This document shows, piece by piece, positions 25,816-34,552 of a stretch of 64,000 nt of DNA (the stretch's first letter is position 1; each line of letters opens with the position of its first letter). Source of the DNA: Rhodobacterales bacterium. GTDB lineage: Bacteria; Pseudomonadota; Alphaproteobacteria; Rhizobiales; Stappiaceae. The notes below the pieces were generated by a model. The model worked only from the letters and a program-made list of their open reading frames with translations. It was not told where the DNA came from and ran no database searches. A program made the translations under genes and the position numbers. The DNA lies in assembly GCA_008107755.1 (NCBI GenBank), contig VIRH01000094.1, positions 124,001 through 188,000 on the forward strand, written 5' to 3'.

Positions 25816-27566
25816 GCGACTTCTCCGCTGGTCCTGGCTGGCCTGGCCGACTGTGCAGCCGGCGCCGGCAGTCTTCCGGCGATGTTGCTGACCACTTCCG
25901 TTCGATCGCCGAACTGGCTGATCCGGCCGTCCTCGAGAACGAGGATCTTGTCGGCGGCTTCCATGATCGCGGGCCTGTGCGCGATGACAATGACGATGCT
26001 GCCGTCGTCCTTGGCGCTCTTGATCGCCCGGACGAGAGCCACTTCGCCTTCCGTATCGAGGTTGGCGTTCGGCTCGTCCAGCACCAGCAGACGGGGACGA
26101 CCGAAGAGCGCCCGCGCCAGGGCGACGCGCTGTTTCTGCCCGCCGGAGAGCGTGTATCTGTTGTCACCGACCGGCGTGTCGTAGCCGAGCGGCATCCGGC
26201 CGATCATCTCATGGACGCCGGCCGCCCGTGCCGCGTCGATGACCATCTGCGGATCGCTGTCATACATGCGGCTGATGTTCTCTCGAACGGTACCGTCCAG
26301 CAGCGAAACTGACTGGGGCAGATAGCCGACCATCGCGCCGAAGGACGCCCGTTCCCACAGATAGGCATTGTGACCGTCCAGGAAGACACCGCCGGTGGTG
26401 GGCTGCAGCGCGCCGACAAGCAACCGCGCCAGTGTCGACTTGCCCGCTGCCGACGGGCCGACGATCCCCAGCACATCGCCCGGATCGAGCGTGAAGGTGA
26501 TGCCCTTGATGACGGGAACAGGCGCTCCCTGTGCGGCATAAACCAGACGGTCGACCTTGAGAGGGCCTTCGCTCGGCGGCGTCGGCACGGTCTGTCTGAT
26601 GGAAGAGTGATGCTCGAGCGTCTCGCGCACCCGGCCCCATGCGGTGGCCGCAAACACCCACTGGCGCCAGTTCTCCGTCATGTTGTCGAAGGGCATCAGC
26701 AGGCGGCCCGTGATGATGCTGGCGGCGATCATCGTTCCGGCGGAAACCTCGCCCTTGATCACGAGATCCGCGCCCAGCGCCAGCACCGCGATCTGCATGC
26801 CGAATCGCAGGCTGCGGGTGATGGCGTGGATCGCCTTGCCGCGCTTGTTGCCCATTGCCATCAACTCGTTGGCATGCACCTGCCCCTTGCGCCAGCGCCG
26901 GGCAAGGGCCGGCATCAGTCCCATGGCCTCAATCGTTTCCGCATGGCGCAACGTCGAGGAGATGTTGGCGACATTCTCGACATTCGCCTTGTTAGCCTCT
27001 TTCAGAATCGCCCGCGTGGACATGTCCGAAATCAGATTGAGTCCGATGAGAATCACCGCCGAGACGACGGCCAGAAGCCCGTAAAGGGGATGCAGGGAGA
27101 AGAGCACCAGCAGGAACAGCGGCACCCACATGGCCTCGAGCGGTGCGCTGATTGCGTTGCTGGTAATGAAGGTCCGCAGGTCATTGAGGTCCCGCAGCAC
27201 TTCGGAAGCGGCGCTGCCTCCCTTTTCGAGGGACGTCTTAACGCCCGCCTCGAGTGCCGTCATATTGAGATGCCGGACAAATTGTGTTCCCATGACCTGG
27301 AAGATCTGGCTCCGGATGAATTCCAGAATCGCGAACAGGATCAATCCGCCGGAGGCGATGATCAGCAGCATGCTCAGGGTATCCAGGCTCTGGCTGTTCA
27401 GGACCCGGTCATGAACCTGCAGCATGAAGAGCGGAACGGTCATCTGGAGTAACGTGATGAATCCACTCAAAATTCCTGCGGCGATCAGACCAGTTGCAAA
27501 TGTCCTGCGGGCCTCCCGGATCAGTCGAGACGGGTCTGATGCAGCCTTTTTTGCGGTTGCTCTCAT
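25812..27566 (-). CDS. Type I secretion ABC transporter, PrtD-like (ExpD1-like)
   Basis: A 584-residue fused permease-ATPase. The first 310 residues hold about six membrane helices (for example GLIAAGILSGFITLLQMTV). The C-terminal ATPase has Walker A GPSAAGKST, signature LSGGQKQRVALARAL and Walker B LLVLDEPNANLD. There is no N-terminal C39-like domain, as in PrtD/AprD exporters of RTX proteins. GGGAG precedes the ATG. It is first in its operon, divergent from the MarR gene across a 272-base AT-rich region, an arrangement like S. meliloti expD1 and expG. Confidence 0.93.
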   Translation of the reverse strand: MRATAKKAASDPSRLIREARRTFATGLIAAGILSGFITLLQMTVPLFMLQVHDRVLNSQSLDTLSMLLIIASGGLILFAILEFIRSQIFQVMGTQFVRHLNMTALEAGVKTSLEKGGSAASEVLRDLNDLRTFITSNAISAPLEAMWVPLFLLVLFSLHPLYGLLAVVSAVILIGLNLISDMSTRAILKEANKANVENVANISSTLRHAETIEAMGLMPALARRWRKGQVHANELMAMGNKRGKAIHAITRSLRFGMQIAVLALGADLVIKGEVSAGTMIAASIITGRLLMPFDNMTENWRQWVFAATAWGRVRETLEHHSSIRQTVPTPPSEGPLKVDRLVYAAQGAPVPVIKGITFTLDPGDVLGIVGPSAAGKSTLARLLVGALQPTTGGVFLDGHNAYLWERASFGAMVGYLPQSVSLLDGTVRENISRMYDSDPQMVIDAARAAGVHEMIGRMPLGYDTPVGDNRYTLSGGQKQRVALARALFGRPRLLVLDEPNANLDTEGEVALVRAIKSAKDDGSIVIVIAHRPAIMEAADKILVLEDGRISQFGDRTEVVSNIAGRLPAPAAQSARPARTSGEVA

Positions 27567-27798
27567 TCAAGTAACTCCCAATGCTCAACCCGTGGCTGTG
27601 TTCGCAGGTGCGAAAAAAATCAGTACTTGCCCATAAAAAGTCACATCTTTTCCCTAGTAATGCCAGCGATATGTAGACTAAACTGATGGTACTTTGGGTT
27701 TTAATTGTGACAAACGATTGAGCCCGATGCAAAAGATAAAAATAGAACAAGCATAAGCATGCATACGTGCAGACAATGGAGATAATCAGGATGAAATT

Positions 27799-27819
27799 AT
27801 TTCGAATTTAGTTCGAAAT
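27799..27819. promoter_or_regulatory. Palindromic operator candidate upstream of the MarR gene
   Basis: A perfect 8-base inverted repeat, ATTTCGAA then five bases (TTTAG) then TTCGAAAT, ends 20 bases before the marR start codon in the divergent marR/type I secretion intergenic region. Its size and symmetry fit a dimeric winged-helix regulator of the MarR family. Binding by the adjacent MarR protein is inferred. Confidence 0.6.
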
Positions 27820-27838
27820 CAGGTGGAGTAAGGGGCAA

Positions 27839-28432
27839 ATGCGCAAAGTTTTTGACGAGGCAACGTACTCAGTAAACGGGCACATCAGCACCATTGAACC
27901 TATGATTGAAAATACTGACCGCACCTTGAAGGATGACAGAGACACCTCCGATCTCAACCCGTACTCATCCGCAAACCACTTCGAGCTCGTCAGGGTCATC
28001 GAACGCATGTACCGCCGATATCTGGATCGGCTGCGTGTGGACCTGAGCAGGATAGGTGCGGACGACATCTCCCCATCCCACGCAATGCTGCTGTTCACGA
28101 TCGGCGACGACGACCTGTCCGTCCGTGATCTGATGGACCGCGGACATTATCTCGGCTCCAACGCCTCCTACAGCCTCAAGCAGCTCGTACAGTCCGGATA
28201 TGTCGACCGGACCGCATCTGCCCGCGACCGCAGATCCGCACGGATCCGGTTGACGGAAAAGGGCCACAAGCTGTGCAACGCGATAACGGCGGCAGACGAG
28301 ATCAACCAGAACCAGATCGTGCGAAACGACCGTGACCGGCACGCCCTGGAAGAGACGATCGCGATGCTCCGGAAGCTCGAGGTTGTCTGGGCGACCGACA
28401 TTCAGCAGCACTCCTCCGCCAGCCGCTTCTAA
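27839..28432 (+). CDS. MarR-family transcriptional regulator (ExpG/WggR-like)
   Basis: A 197-residue winged-helix protein. A 40-residue N-terminal extension precedes the MarR core. The core has SPSHAMLLFTIGDDDLSVRDLMDRG, the recognition helix region NASYSLKQLVQSGYVDR and the wing SARDRRSARIRLTEKG. The position between the type I secretion operon and an ExpC-like glycosyltransferase, and the length, match ExpG/WggR, the activator of S. meliloti EPS II genes. LdtR-type MarR proteins are an alternative family. It probably controls both divergent units and itself through the palindrome just upstream. The stop is 15 bases before the next gene. Confidence 0.88.
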   Translation: MRKVFDEATYSVNGHISTIEPMIENTDRTLKDDRDTSDLNPYSSANHFELVRVIERMYRRYLDRLRVDLSRIGADDISPSHAMLLFTIGDDDLSVRDLMDRGHYLGSNASYSLKQLVQSGYVDRTASARDRRSARIRLTEKGHKLCNAITAADEINQNQIVRNDRDRHALEETIAMLRKLEVVWATDIQQHSSASRF

Positions 28433-28447
28433 GCGCGGGCTCAGGAA

Positions 28448-29725
28448 ATGCATATCGCACTTGTGCACCGGCAGGGGCCGGGGCAATTCGTTCACCTTGC
28501 CCGACGTCTGATCGGAGAGGGCTGGACCGTCACGCTCATCTGCGAGACGGTCGATCGCCCAGTCCCCGGATTGCGCGTCCTTCGCTACGCGCAGCCCGAA
28601 CCCGGAACGAAATCCGCTCCCAAGCCAGTCCCCTACATCGAGGCGGGGCGCCGTGTCGCGGCGATACTGGACCGTTTGAACCGCAGCGGCCGCAAGCCCG
28701 ACATCGTGCTCGGTCATATCGGCTGGGGCGGTATGATGTTCGTGAAGGACGCCTTGCCCGATACGCCTGCCGCGGGATTTTGCGAATATTACTTTCAGCC
28801 GAAAGGCGGCGACGTCGGTTTCGAGCCCACGGAAAAGGAAACGCTGGAACACCGGCAGACCCTTCGGCTTCGCAATACCGTCCAGCTTGCGACGCTCGAC
28901 CAGATCGACTGCGGCATCAGCCCGACGCGCTGGCAAAAAAGCCGCTATCCGGCAGCCTATCAGAAGAAGATCCTGGCCCACCACGAGGGCATCGATACCC
29001 GAAGGGCCCATCCGGACAGGCTGGCGAGTTTCCGCCTGCCCGACGGAACGCTGATCGCGGCCGGCGACCCGGTGGTCACCTTCGCCGCGAGGGATCTTGA
29101 GCCCTATCGGGGCTTTCCCCAATTCATGAAAGCCGCAGCCCGCGTCGCCGAACGCAATCCTTCGGCTCATTTCGTCGTCGCCGGTGGCAATGGCGTCAGC
29201 TACGGCCGGTCCGCCGGCGGAGACAGCACGTGGCGGGACAAGATGATGCGCGAGACCGGTCTCGACCCGGCCCGGATCCACTTCACCGGCCAGATTCCGC
29301 ACCGGGACCTGATCAACCTGTTCCAGGTTTCCGCCGCCCACGTCTATCTCACCTACCCGTTCGTCCTGTCCTGGTCGCTTCTCGAAGCGATGGCCTGCGG
29401 CGCACCGATCGTGGCTTCCGCTACCGCGCCCGTGCAGGAGGTGATCCGCGATGGCGTCAACGGGCGGCTGGCTGACTTCTGGAATGAAGAGCAGCTCGCG
29501 ATGCAGATCGAGGAAATGCTGAAAAATCCCGAGGCGCAGCAGCCGCTGCGCGTTGCGGCGCGGAAGACCGCCGTCGCGCACTACGAAGTCACCGACTGCA
29601 CCTGGCAACTTCAGGCCTTCCTGCAGAAGCTCGCCGGCCGGAGCGGAAGATCCGGGATGGCGAAAATGCCGAGCGCACCGATGCCGCGTCCGACCGGCGC
29701 CGCAGTTTCCGGTCACCGCGCATGA
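28448..29725 (+). CDS. GT4 glycosyltransferase (ExpC-like)
   Basis: A 425-residue GT-B glycosyltransferase. It begins MHIALVHRQGPGQFVHLAR; the C-terminal half has TFAARDLEPYRGFPQFMKAA, RIHFTGQIPHRDLINLF and the donor site SWSLLEAMACGAPIVAS. AGGAA precedes the ATG. It follows the MarR gene closely and overlaps rmlC by four bases, so regulator, transferase and rhamnose genes probably form one transcript. The last 30 residues are a low-complexity tail (Gly/Pro/Met-rich). It may transfer the dTDP-sugar made by the rml genes, which is inference. Confidence 0.9.
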   Translation: MHIALVHRQGPGQFVHLARRLIGEGWTVTLICETVDRPVPGLRVLRYAQPEPGTKSAPKPVPYIEAGRRVAAILDRLNRSGRKPDIVLGHIGWGGMMFVKDALPDTPAAGFCEYYFQPKGGDVGFEPTEKETLEHRQTLRLRNTVQLATLDQIDCGISPTRWQKSRYPAAYQKKILAHHEGIDTRRAHPDRLASFRLPDGTLIAAGDPVVTFAARDLEPYRGFPQFMKAAARVAERNPSAHFVVAGGNGVSYGRSAGGDSTWRDKMMRETGLDPARIHFTGQIPHRDLINLFQVSAAHVYLTYPFVLSWSLLEAMACGAPIVASATAPVQEVIRDGVNGRLADFWNEEQLAMQIEEMLKNPEAQQPLRVAARKTAVAHYEVTDCTWQLQAFLQKLAGRSGRSGMAKMPSAPMPRPTGAAVSGHRA

Positions 29726-30312
29726 GAGTGGAGCAGACCGAAATTCCAGGCGTCCTGCTGCTCACGCCAAGAGCCTTCCTCGACTCCAGAGGCTATTTCA
29801 CGGAACTCTATAACCAGCGCGTTTTCCACGATCTTGGCATCGAATGCGACTTCGTTCAGGACAACATGTCGTTCTCGAAACATGCCGGCACTGTCCGAGG
29901 GCTGCATTATCAGGCGCCTCCCTTCGCGCAGGCAAAGCTCGTGCGCTGCGTCCGGGGGGAGATCCTGGATGTTTGCGTCGACATCAGAATCGGCTCGCCG
30001 ACCTACGGGGCGACCGTCAGCCGGATCCTGAGTGCAAGGAACATGTGCCAGATCTTCGTTCCGGCGGGCTTCGCCCACGGTTTTTCGACCCTCAGTCCGC
30101 TGACGGAGGTGCATTACAAGGTCGACAATCCGTATGCGCCCGAATGCGAGCGGGGCATCCGGTTCGACGATCCACAGCTTGCCATCGACTGGCAACTGGA
30201 GGACAGGCGGGCGGTGATTTCGGACAAGGACACCGAGCTGCCCGACTTCGCCTCTCTCGTTCCCGAGTTTTTCCATAATCCCGAAAACGAGGAGAGCCGA
30301 TGCGCTTCCTGA
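29722..30312 (+). CDS. rmlC: dTDP-4-dehydrorhamnose 3,5-epimerase
   Basis: This cytoplasmic cupin enzyme is the third step to dTDP-L-rhamnose and epimerises C3 and C5 of the 4-keto sugar. At 196 residues it has the normal length. Visible are FLDSRGYFTELY, the catalytic His in TVRGLHYQAPP, VRCVRGEILDVCVDIR, and VPAGFAHGFSTLS. The start overlaps the upstream glycosyltransferase (ATGA), and its end overlaps rmlB by 13 bases. The four rml genes are in the order C-B-D-A and are all coupled by overlaps. Confidence 0.96.
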   Translation: MRVEQTEIPGVLLLTPRAFLDSRGYFTELYNQRVFHDLGIECDFVQDNMSFSKHAGTVRGLHYQAPPFAQAKLVRCVRGEILDVCVDIRIGSPTYGATVSRILSARNMCQIFVPAGFAHGFSTLSPLTEVHYKVDNPYAPECERGIRFDDPQLAIDWQLEDRRAVISDKDTELPDFASLVPEFFHNPENEESRCAS

Positions 30313-31343
30313 TCACCGGTGGAGCAGGTTTCATCGGCACCGCCTTGTGCCGCCACCTGCTCGCGCACACCAGCGCCGAGGTCATCGTGTTCGACAAGCT
30401 CACCTACGCCTCCAATCGGGCAGCGGTTTCCGAGCTTTGCGTCCACCCGCGCTATGACTTCATCCAGGCGGATATCTGTAATTTCCAGAAGGTCGATACG
30501 GTGCTGAAAGCCCGGAAGCCGACGGCAGTGCTGCATCTGGCTGCCGAAAGCCATGTCGACCGCTCGATCCGCACGCCGGCGGACTTCGTGGAGACCAACG
30601 TCAAGGGAACCATGGTGCTGCTGGAAGCAGCGCGCAAATATCTTCATTCGCTCGCTCCCGAACAGGCCGAGGCGTTCCGCTTCCTTCATGTGTCGACGGA
30701 TGAGGTCTTCGGCGATCTGGGTGAGGCGGGGCATTTTCGCGAGCATACACCCTATAATCCGTCGTCCCCCTATGCCGCCAGCAAGGCCGCATCCGACCAC
30801 ATGGTCCGGGCCTGGGTCCGCACCTACGGATTTCCCGCGATCATCACCAATTGCACCAACAATTACGGTCAGGAACAATATCCGGAGAAGCTCATTCCGC
30901 TGATCTGCCGCAACGCGTTTCTGGGTCAGCCCCTGCCCGTATATGGCGACGGATCCCAGGTGCGTGACTGGATCCATGTCGATGACCATGTCCGCGCGTT
31001 GCTCGCGGTTCTGGAAAAGGGCACGCCCGGCGAGACCTACGCCATCGGCGCACGCAACGAATGCCGCAACATCGAGCTGGTCGAAACGATCTGCCGTGCC
31101 TTCGACCGGCTGCTGCCACGGGCAACGCCCTATGAGAGCCTGATCCGCTTCGTCGCAGACCGGCCGGGCCACGACAAGCGCTACGCCATCGATCCGACCA
31201 AGCTGGAACGGGAAATCGGCTGGCGGCCGCAGATCGATTTTCAGGACGGTATCGAGAAGACGGCCCTTTGGTATCTGACGCATTCCGACTGGCAATCGAC
31301 CGCACCGGCGCCGGCGATCATCCAGCAAAAGGCGAGCGCATGA
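30300..31343 (+). CDS. rmlB: dTDP-glucose 4,6-dehydratase
   Basis: This enzyme is the second step to dTDP-L-rhamnose. It is an NAD-dependent short-chain dehydrogenase/reductase of 347 residues. Present are GGAGFIGTALCRHLL for NAD binding, the Asp-Glu pair in STDEVFGDLGEAG, and the Tyr-x3-Lys site in SPYAASKAASDHM. NNYGQEQYPEKLIP is also typical. AGGAGAG serves as ribosome site inside the end of rmlC. The stop overlaps the rmlD start as ATGA. Confidence 0.97.
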   Translation: MRFLITGGAGFIGTALCRHLLAHTSAEVIVFDKLTYASNRAAVSELCVHPRYDFIQADICNFQKVDTVLKARKPTAVLHLAAESHVDRSIRTPADFVETNVKGTMVLLEAARKYLHSLAPEQAEAFRFLHVSTDEVFGDLGEAGHFREHTPYNPSSPYAASKAASDHMVRAWVRTYGFPAIITNCTNNYGQEQYPEKLIPLICRNAFLGQPLPVYGDGSQVRDWIHVDDHVRALLAVLEKGTPGETYAIGARNECRNIELVETICRAFDRLLPRATPYESLIRFVADRPGHDKRYAIDPTKLEREIGWRPQIDFQDGIEKTALWYLTHSDWQSTAPAPAIIQQKASA

Positions 31344-32251
31344 GCGCGCCGCTGAAGATCCTTGTGGCCGGAAGAACCGGCCAGCTTGCGCGCGCGCTGG
31401 TCCGCTGCGCCGAAGAGGATGACAATCTTGACCTGATCGCGTCCGGACGGCCGGAACTCGACATCACGGATCCGCTGTCCTGCCGGTGGGCGATCGACGG
31501 CGTCCGTCCCGACATCGTCATCAATCCCGCCGCCTTCACGAACGTGGATGCGGCGACGACGAACCCGGACATGGCCGAGGCAGTCAACGCGAAGGGGGCT
31601 GGATACCTTGCCGCCGCAGCTGCGGCCAAGGGCATCCCGATCATCCATATTTCGACGGATTACGTCTTCGACGGCACCAAGCCAGATGCCTATGTCGAGG
31701 ACGATCGCGTCAACCCGATCAACACCTATGGCAAGACCAAGCTTGCGGGAGAAAGCGCCATTGGCAGCCTCAGCCCGCATCATCTCATCTTGCGGACAGC
31801 CTGGGTCTATTCGATTTATGAACCTAATTTCGTTGCCAGCGTCCTGAAGAAGGCAAGCGGCCCGCACCCGATGGCGATGGTAACCGACCAGATCGGAAAC
31901 CCGACCTCGGCTGCCGATCTTGCCGGGGCACTTCTTCAGATCGCGAGAAAGATGACGTCCGGCGATTGGGAACGGCTTTCCGGGGTCTATCACCTGGCGG
32001 GTCCCGAGCCCATGACACGCCACGCTTGGGCGCATGCGATCCTGTCCGCCTCGCGCGCGCTCTCCGGCCCTGATTGCGATGTGCAGGAAGCCGTGACGGC
32101 GGATTTCCCAACGCCCGCCAGACGGCCGTTGCAGACGAGCCTCGATTCCGGCCGTTGCAGCACGCTGTTCGACGTCACGCTGCCTCCCGCGGACCTAAGC
32201 CTGCGCGCCACCGTCGGCAGCCTGCTAAAGACGAAGGAGACCCTCGCATGA
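31340..32251 (+). CDS. rmlD: dTDP-4-dehydrorhamnose reductase
   Basis: This enzyme is the last step to dTDP-L-rhamnose, an NAD(P)H-dependent reduction. It has 303 residues from the ATG that overlaps the rmlB stop; an open extension upstream is not needed. Seen are [45 protein letters not shown] and the Tyr-x3-Lys site in [11 protein letters not shown]. The stop overlaps the rmlA start as ATGA. Confidence 0.96.
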   Translation: MSAPLKILVAGRTGQLARALVRCAEEDDNLDLIASGRPELDITDPLSCRWAIDGVRPDIVINPAAFTNVDAATTNPDMAEAVNAKGAGYLAAAAAAKGIPIIHISTDYVFDGTKPDAYVEDDRVNPINTYGKTKLAGESAIGSLSPHHLILRTAWVYSIYEPNFVASVLKKASGPHPMAMVTDQIGNPTSAADLAGALLQIARKMTSGDWERLSGVYHLAGPEPMTRHAWAHAILSASRALSGPDCDVQEAVTADFPTPARRPLQTSLDSGRCSTLFDVTLPPADLSLRATVGSLLKTKETLA

Positions 32252-33168
32252 AGGGAATCATCCTGGCCGGAGGGTCCGGAACCCGGCTTCATCCGATGAC
32301 ACTGGCGAGCTCGAAACAGCTTCTGCCGGTCTATGACAAGCCGATGATCTATTATCCGCTGACCACCTTGATGCTGGCAGGAATCCGCGAGTTTCTGGTG
32401 ATATCAACGCCCCGGGACCTGCCCGCCTTCGAGCGCGTTCTCGGCGACGGCAGCCAGTGGGGCATCTCGCTGAGCTACGCTGTCCAGGACCAGCCCAGAG
32501 GCATTGCGCATGCGTATCTGGTCGCCGAGGATTTTCTGAACGGCGAAAGATCCGCGCTCATTCTCGGCGACAACATTTTCTATGGCAGCGGCCTGCCCGA
32601 CAAGCTGATGAAAGCGCGCGAGTCAGGGCATGGCGCAAGCGTGTTCGCCTATCAGGTGCACGACCCTGAGCGCTACGGCGTCGTTGAATTCGATGATGGC
32701 GGCCGTCCTCGCTCGATCGTCGAAAAGCCCAGGGAGCCGCTCTCCGACTGGGCTGTCACCGGGCTCTATTTCCATGACGCCCGGGCGATCGACATCGTCC
32801 GTTCGCTTCGCCCGTCTGCGCGCGGCGAGCTGGAGATCACTGACGTGAACCGCGCGTATCTGGAGATGGGTGCGCTCGACGTGGAGTTTCTGGGCCGCGG
32901 TTATGCCTGGCTTGATGCGGGTACGCCGGAATCGCTTCTCGACGCAGCCTCCTTCATCCAGACCCTAGAATCGCGCCAGCGCTTCAAGATCGCCTGCCCC
33001 GAGGAAGTTGCCTTCAGCATGGGCTGGATCGGCCGGGAACACTTGCTGGGCCTTGCCCATGCAATCTCCGGAACGACCTACGGCAAATACCTCTCGTGGA
33101 TCGCCACCGAACCTCTTCCTCCCGGCAGCACGTCGGCCGCTTCGCCCGGGCGCGCGCTCGCCTCTTGA
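32248..33168 (+). CDS. rmlA: Glucose-1-phosphate thymidylyltransferase
   Basis: This enzyme is the first step to dTDP-L-rhamnose: it joins dTTP and glucose-1-phosphate. The 306 residues contain [64 protein letters not shown] and [16 protein letters not shown], all diagnostic. The start overlaps the rmlD stop. It ends the plus-strand exopolysaccharide unit. A hairpin without a T-run follows the stop at once. The C-terminal 20 residues are a Ser/Ala/Pro-rich tail beyond the usual end. Confidence 0.97.
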   Translation: MKGIILAGGSGTRLHPMTLASSKQLLPVYDKPMIYYPLTTLMLAGIREFLVISTPRDLPAFERVLGDGSQWGISLSYAVQDQPRGIAHAYLVAEDFLNGERSALILGDNIFYGSGLPDKLMKARESGHGASVFAYQVHDPERYGVVEFDDGGRPRSIVEKPREPLSDWAVTGLYFHDARAIDIVRSLRPSARGELEITDVNRAYLEMGALDVEFLGRGYAWLDAGTPESLLDAASFIQTLESRQRFKIACPEEVAFSMGWIGREHLLGLAHAISGTTYGKYLSWIATEPLPPGSTSAASPGRALAS

Positions 33169-33169
33169 T

Positions 33170-33194
33170 CGCGTCGTGATGGCTCCGGGACGCG
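33170..33194 (+). other. Hairpin immediately after rmlA
   Basis: CGCGTC at 33170-33175 pairs with GACGCG at 33189-33194 around a 13-base loop, directly after the rmlA stop. No T-run follows, so termination here would be weak or Rho-dependent. Confidence 0.4.
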
Positions 33195-33323
33195 AACGGG
33201 TGTTGCGCTTCGCGTTTCCTTTGTTCCATAGATAGGGTCCTTCACCAGCGGGAACGGCACCGGCATCTTCGCCGTCCGGCCCGATTTCCTGTAATGGATT
33301 CAAACGAGAAGACAGGGCAGTCG

Positions 33324-34478
33324 ATGTTCGAGGACCTTGATACACTGGCGCGCGAAGCAACCGAGTGGCGCCGGCATCTGCATGAAAATCCGGAGCTGCA
33401 ATTCGTCGAGACGGATACCGCGGCCTATGTCGCCGAGAAGCTGCGCGGATTCGGGCTCGAGCCGGAGCTCGGCCTGGGCGGAACCGGTGTTGTCGCGGTG
33501 ATCGAAGGCAACGGAACGCCGGGCAAGACCATCGGCCTGCGCAGTGAACTGGACGCCCTGCCCATCGAGGAACAGACCAACGTCGCCTACGCGTCCAAGC
33601 GTCCCGGCGTCATGCATGCCTGCGGACACGACGGCCACATGGCCATGCTGCTCGGTGCGACGAAGGCACTGGCGAAAAGCCGCGACTTTCCCGGCAAGCT
33701 GGTCGTCATCTTCCAGCCGGCAGAGGAATTCGGTGGCGGCGCCGAGAAGATGATCGCCGATGGCCTGTTCGCGAAATTCGATTGCGACGAAGTCTACGGC
33801 ATTCACAACATGCCGGGCATCAAGCCGGGCAATGTTGCCGGGGTCTTCGGCCCGGTGATGGCCGCCGCCAGAGCCTGGGACCTGAACATCAATGGCAAGG
33901 GCACCCATGCGGGCTGGCCTCATACCGGCATCGACAGCATTGCGGTCGCGATGGATTTCATCAATTCGTGCAACGCGATCATCGCGCGCGAAACAGACCC
34001 TGTCGCCGCCACCGTGATCTCGCCGACGCAGATCCAGGCCGGGACCAACTACAACGTCATTCCGCAAACGGTCCATGTCGGTGGCACCATCCGCACCCTG
34101 TCGGATGCAGCGATGAACGACGTCATCGAGCGGATGCAGCGTGTCGCCAAGGGTCTTGCCATCGCAAAGGGCTGCGAGGTGACGCTCGAGGTCCAGAGCG
34201 GTTACCCGGTGACGGAGAACCACGCACCGCAGCTCGAAGCTGCAATCGACGCCGTTCGGTCCACCTTCGGAGAGGAGGTCATCGAGGCGACCTGCGATCC
34301 CAAGATGGCAACGGAGGATTTCTCCTACATGCTGAACGAAAAGCCCGGCGCCTATCTGTTCCTGGGGTCCGGCGATGTCGCGCCGCTGCACAACCCGTCC
34401 TATGATTTTCCGGACGAGATCATCGAACGGGGAATCGGGATCTGGATCGCCATTGCAAAGGCACGGACCGCGGCCTGA
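33324..34478 (+). CDS. M20 family amidohydrolase (hippurate hydrolase/aminoacylase type)
   Basis: A 384-residue cytoplasmic metallo-amidohydrolase that would release an amino acid from an N-acyl amino acid such as hippurate. The metal-binding and catalytic blocks are present: MHACGHDGHMAMLLG, the general base pair in FQPAEEFGGGAEKM, YGIHNMPG, GKGTHAGWPHTGID in the dimerisation lid, and a late glutamate in ATEDFSYML. ATG 33324 with AGGG six bases upstream is preferred to an ATG at 33294 that lacks a ribosome site. It stands alone between the exopolysaccharide and sox regions and is closed by an intrinsic terminator. Confidence 0.92.
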   Translation: MFEDLDTLAREATEWRRHLHENPELQFVETDTAAYVAEKLRGFGLEPELGLGGTGVVAVIEGNGTPGKTIGLRSELDALPIEEQTNVAYASKRPGVMHACGHDGHMAMLLGATKALAKSRDFPGKLVVIFQPAEEFGGGAEKMIADGLFAKFDCDEVYGIHNMPGIKPGNVAGVFGPVMAAARAWDLNINGKGTHAGWPHTGIDSIAVAMDFINSCNAIIARETDPVAATVISPTQIQAGTNYNVIPQTVHVGGTIRTLSDAAMNDVIERMQRVAKGLAIAKGCEVTLEVQSGYPVTENHAPQLEAAIDAVRSTFGEEVIEATCDPKMATEDFSYMLNEKPGAYLFLGSGDVAPLHNPSYDFPDEIIERGIGIWIAIAKARTAA

Positions 34479-34507
34479 GCCCGGACAGACCAGACGCAAA
34501 CGAATGA

Positions 34508-34535
34508 GCCGGGGGCCCTGCCCGGCTTTTTCTTT
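34508..34535 (+). terminator. Intrinsic terminator after the M20 gene
   Basis: GCCGGG at 34508-34513 pairs with CCCGGC at 34521-34526 around a 7-base loop, and TTTTTCTTT follows directly. It begins 30 bases after the stop codon. It also faces the convergent YeeE/YedE gene. Confidence 0.85.
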
Positions 34536-34552
34536 CGCCGTACCGCGCCCCT

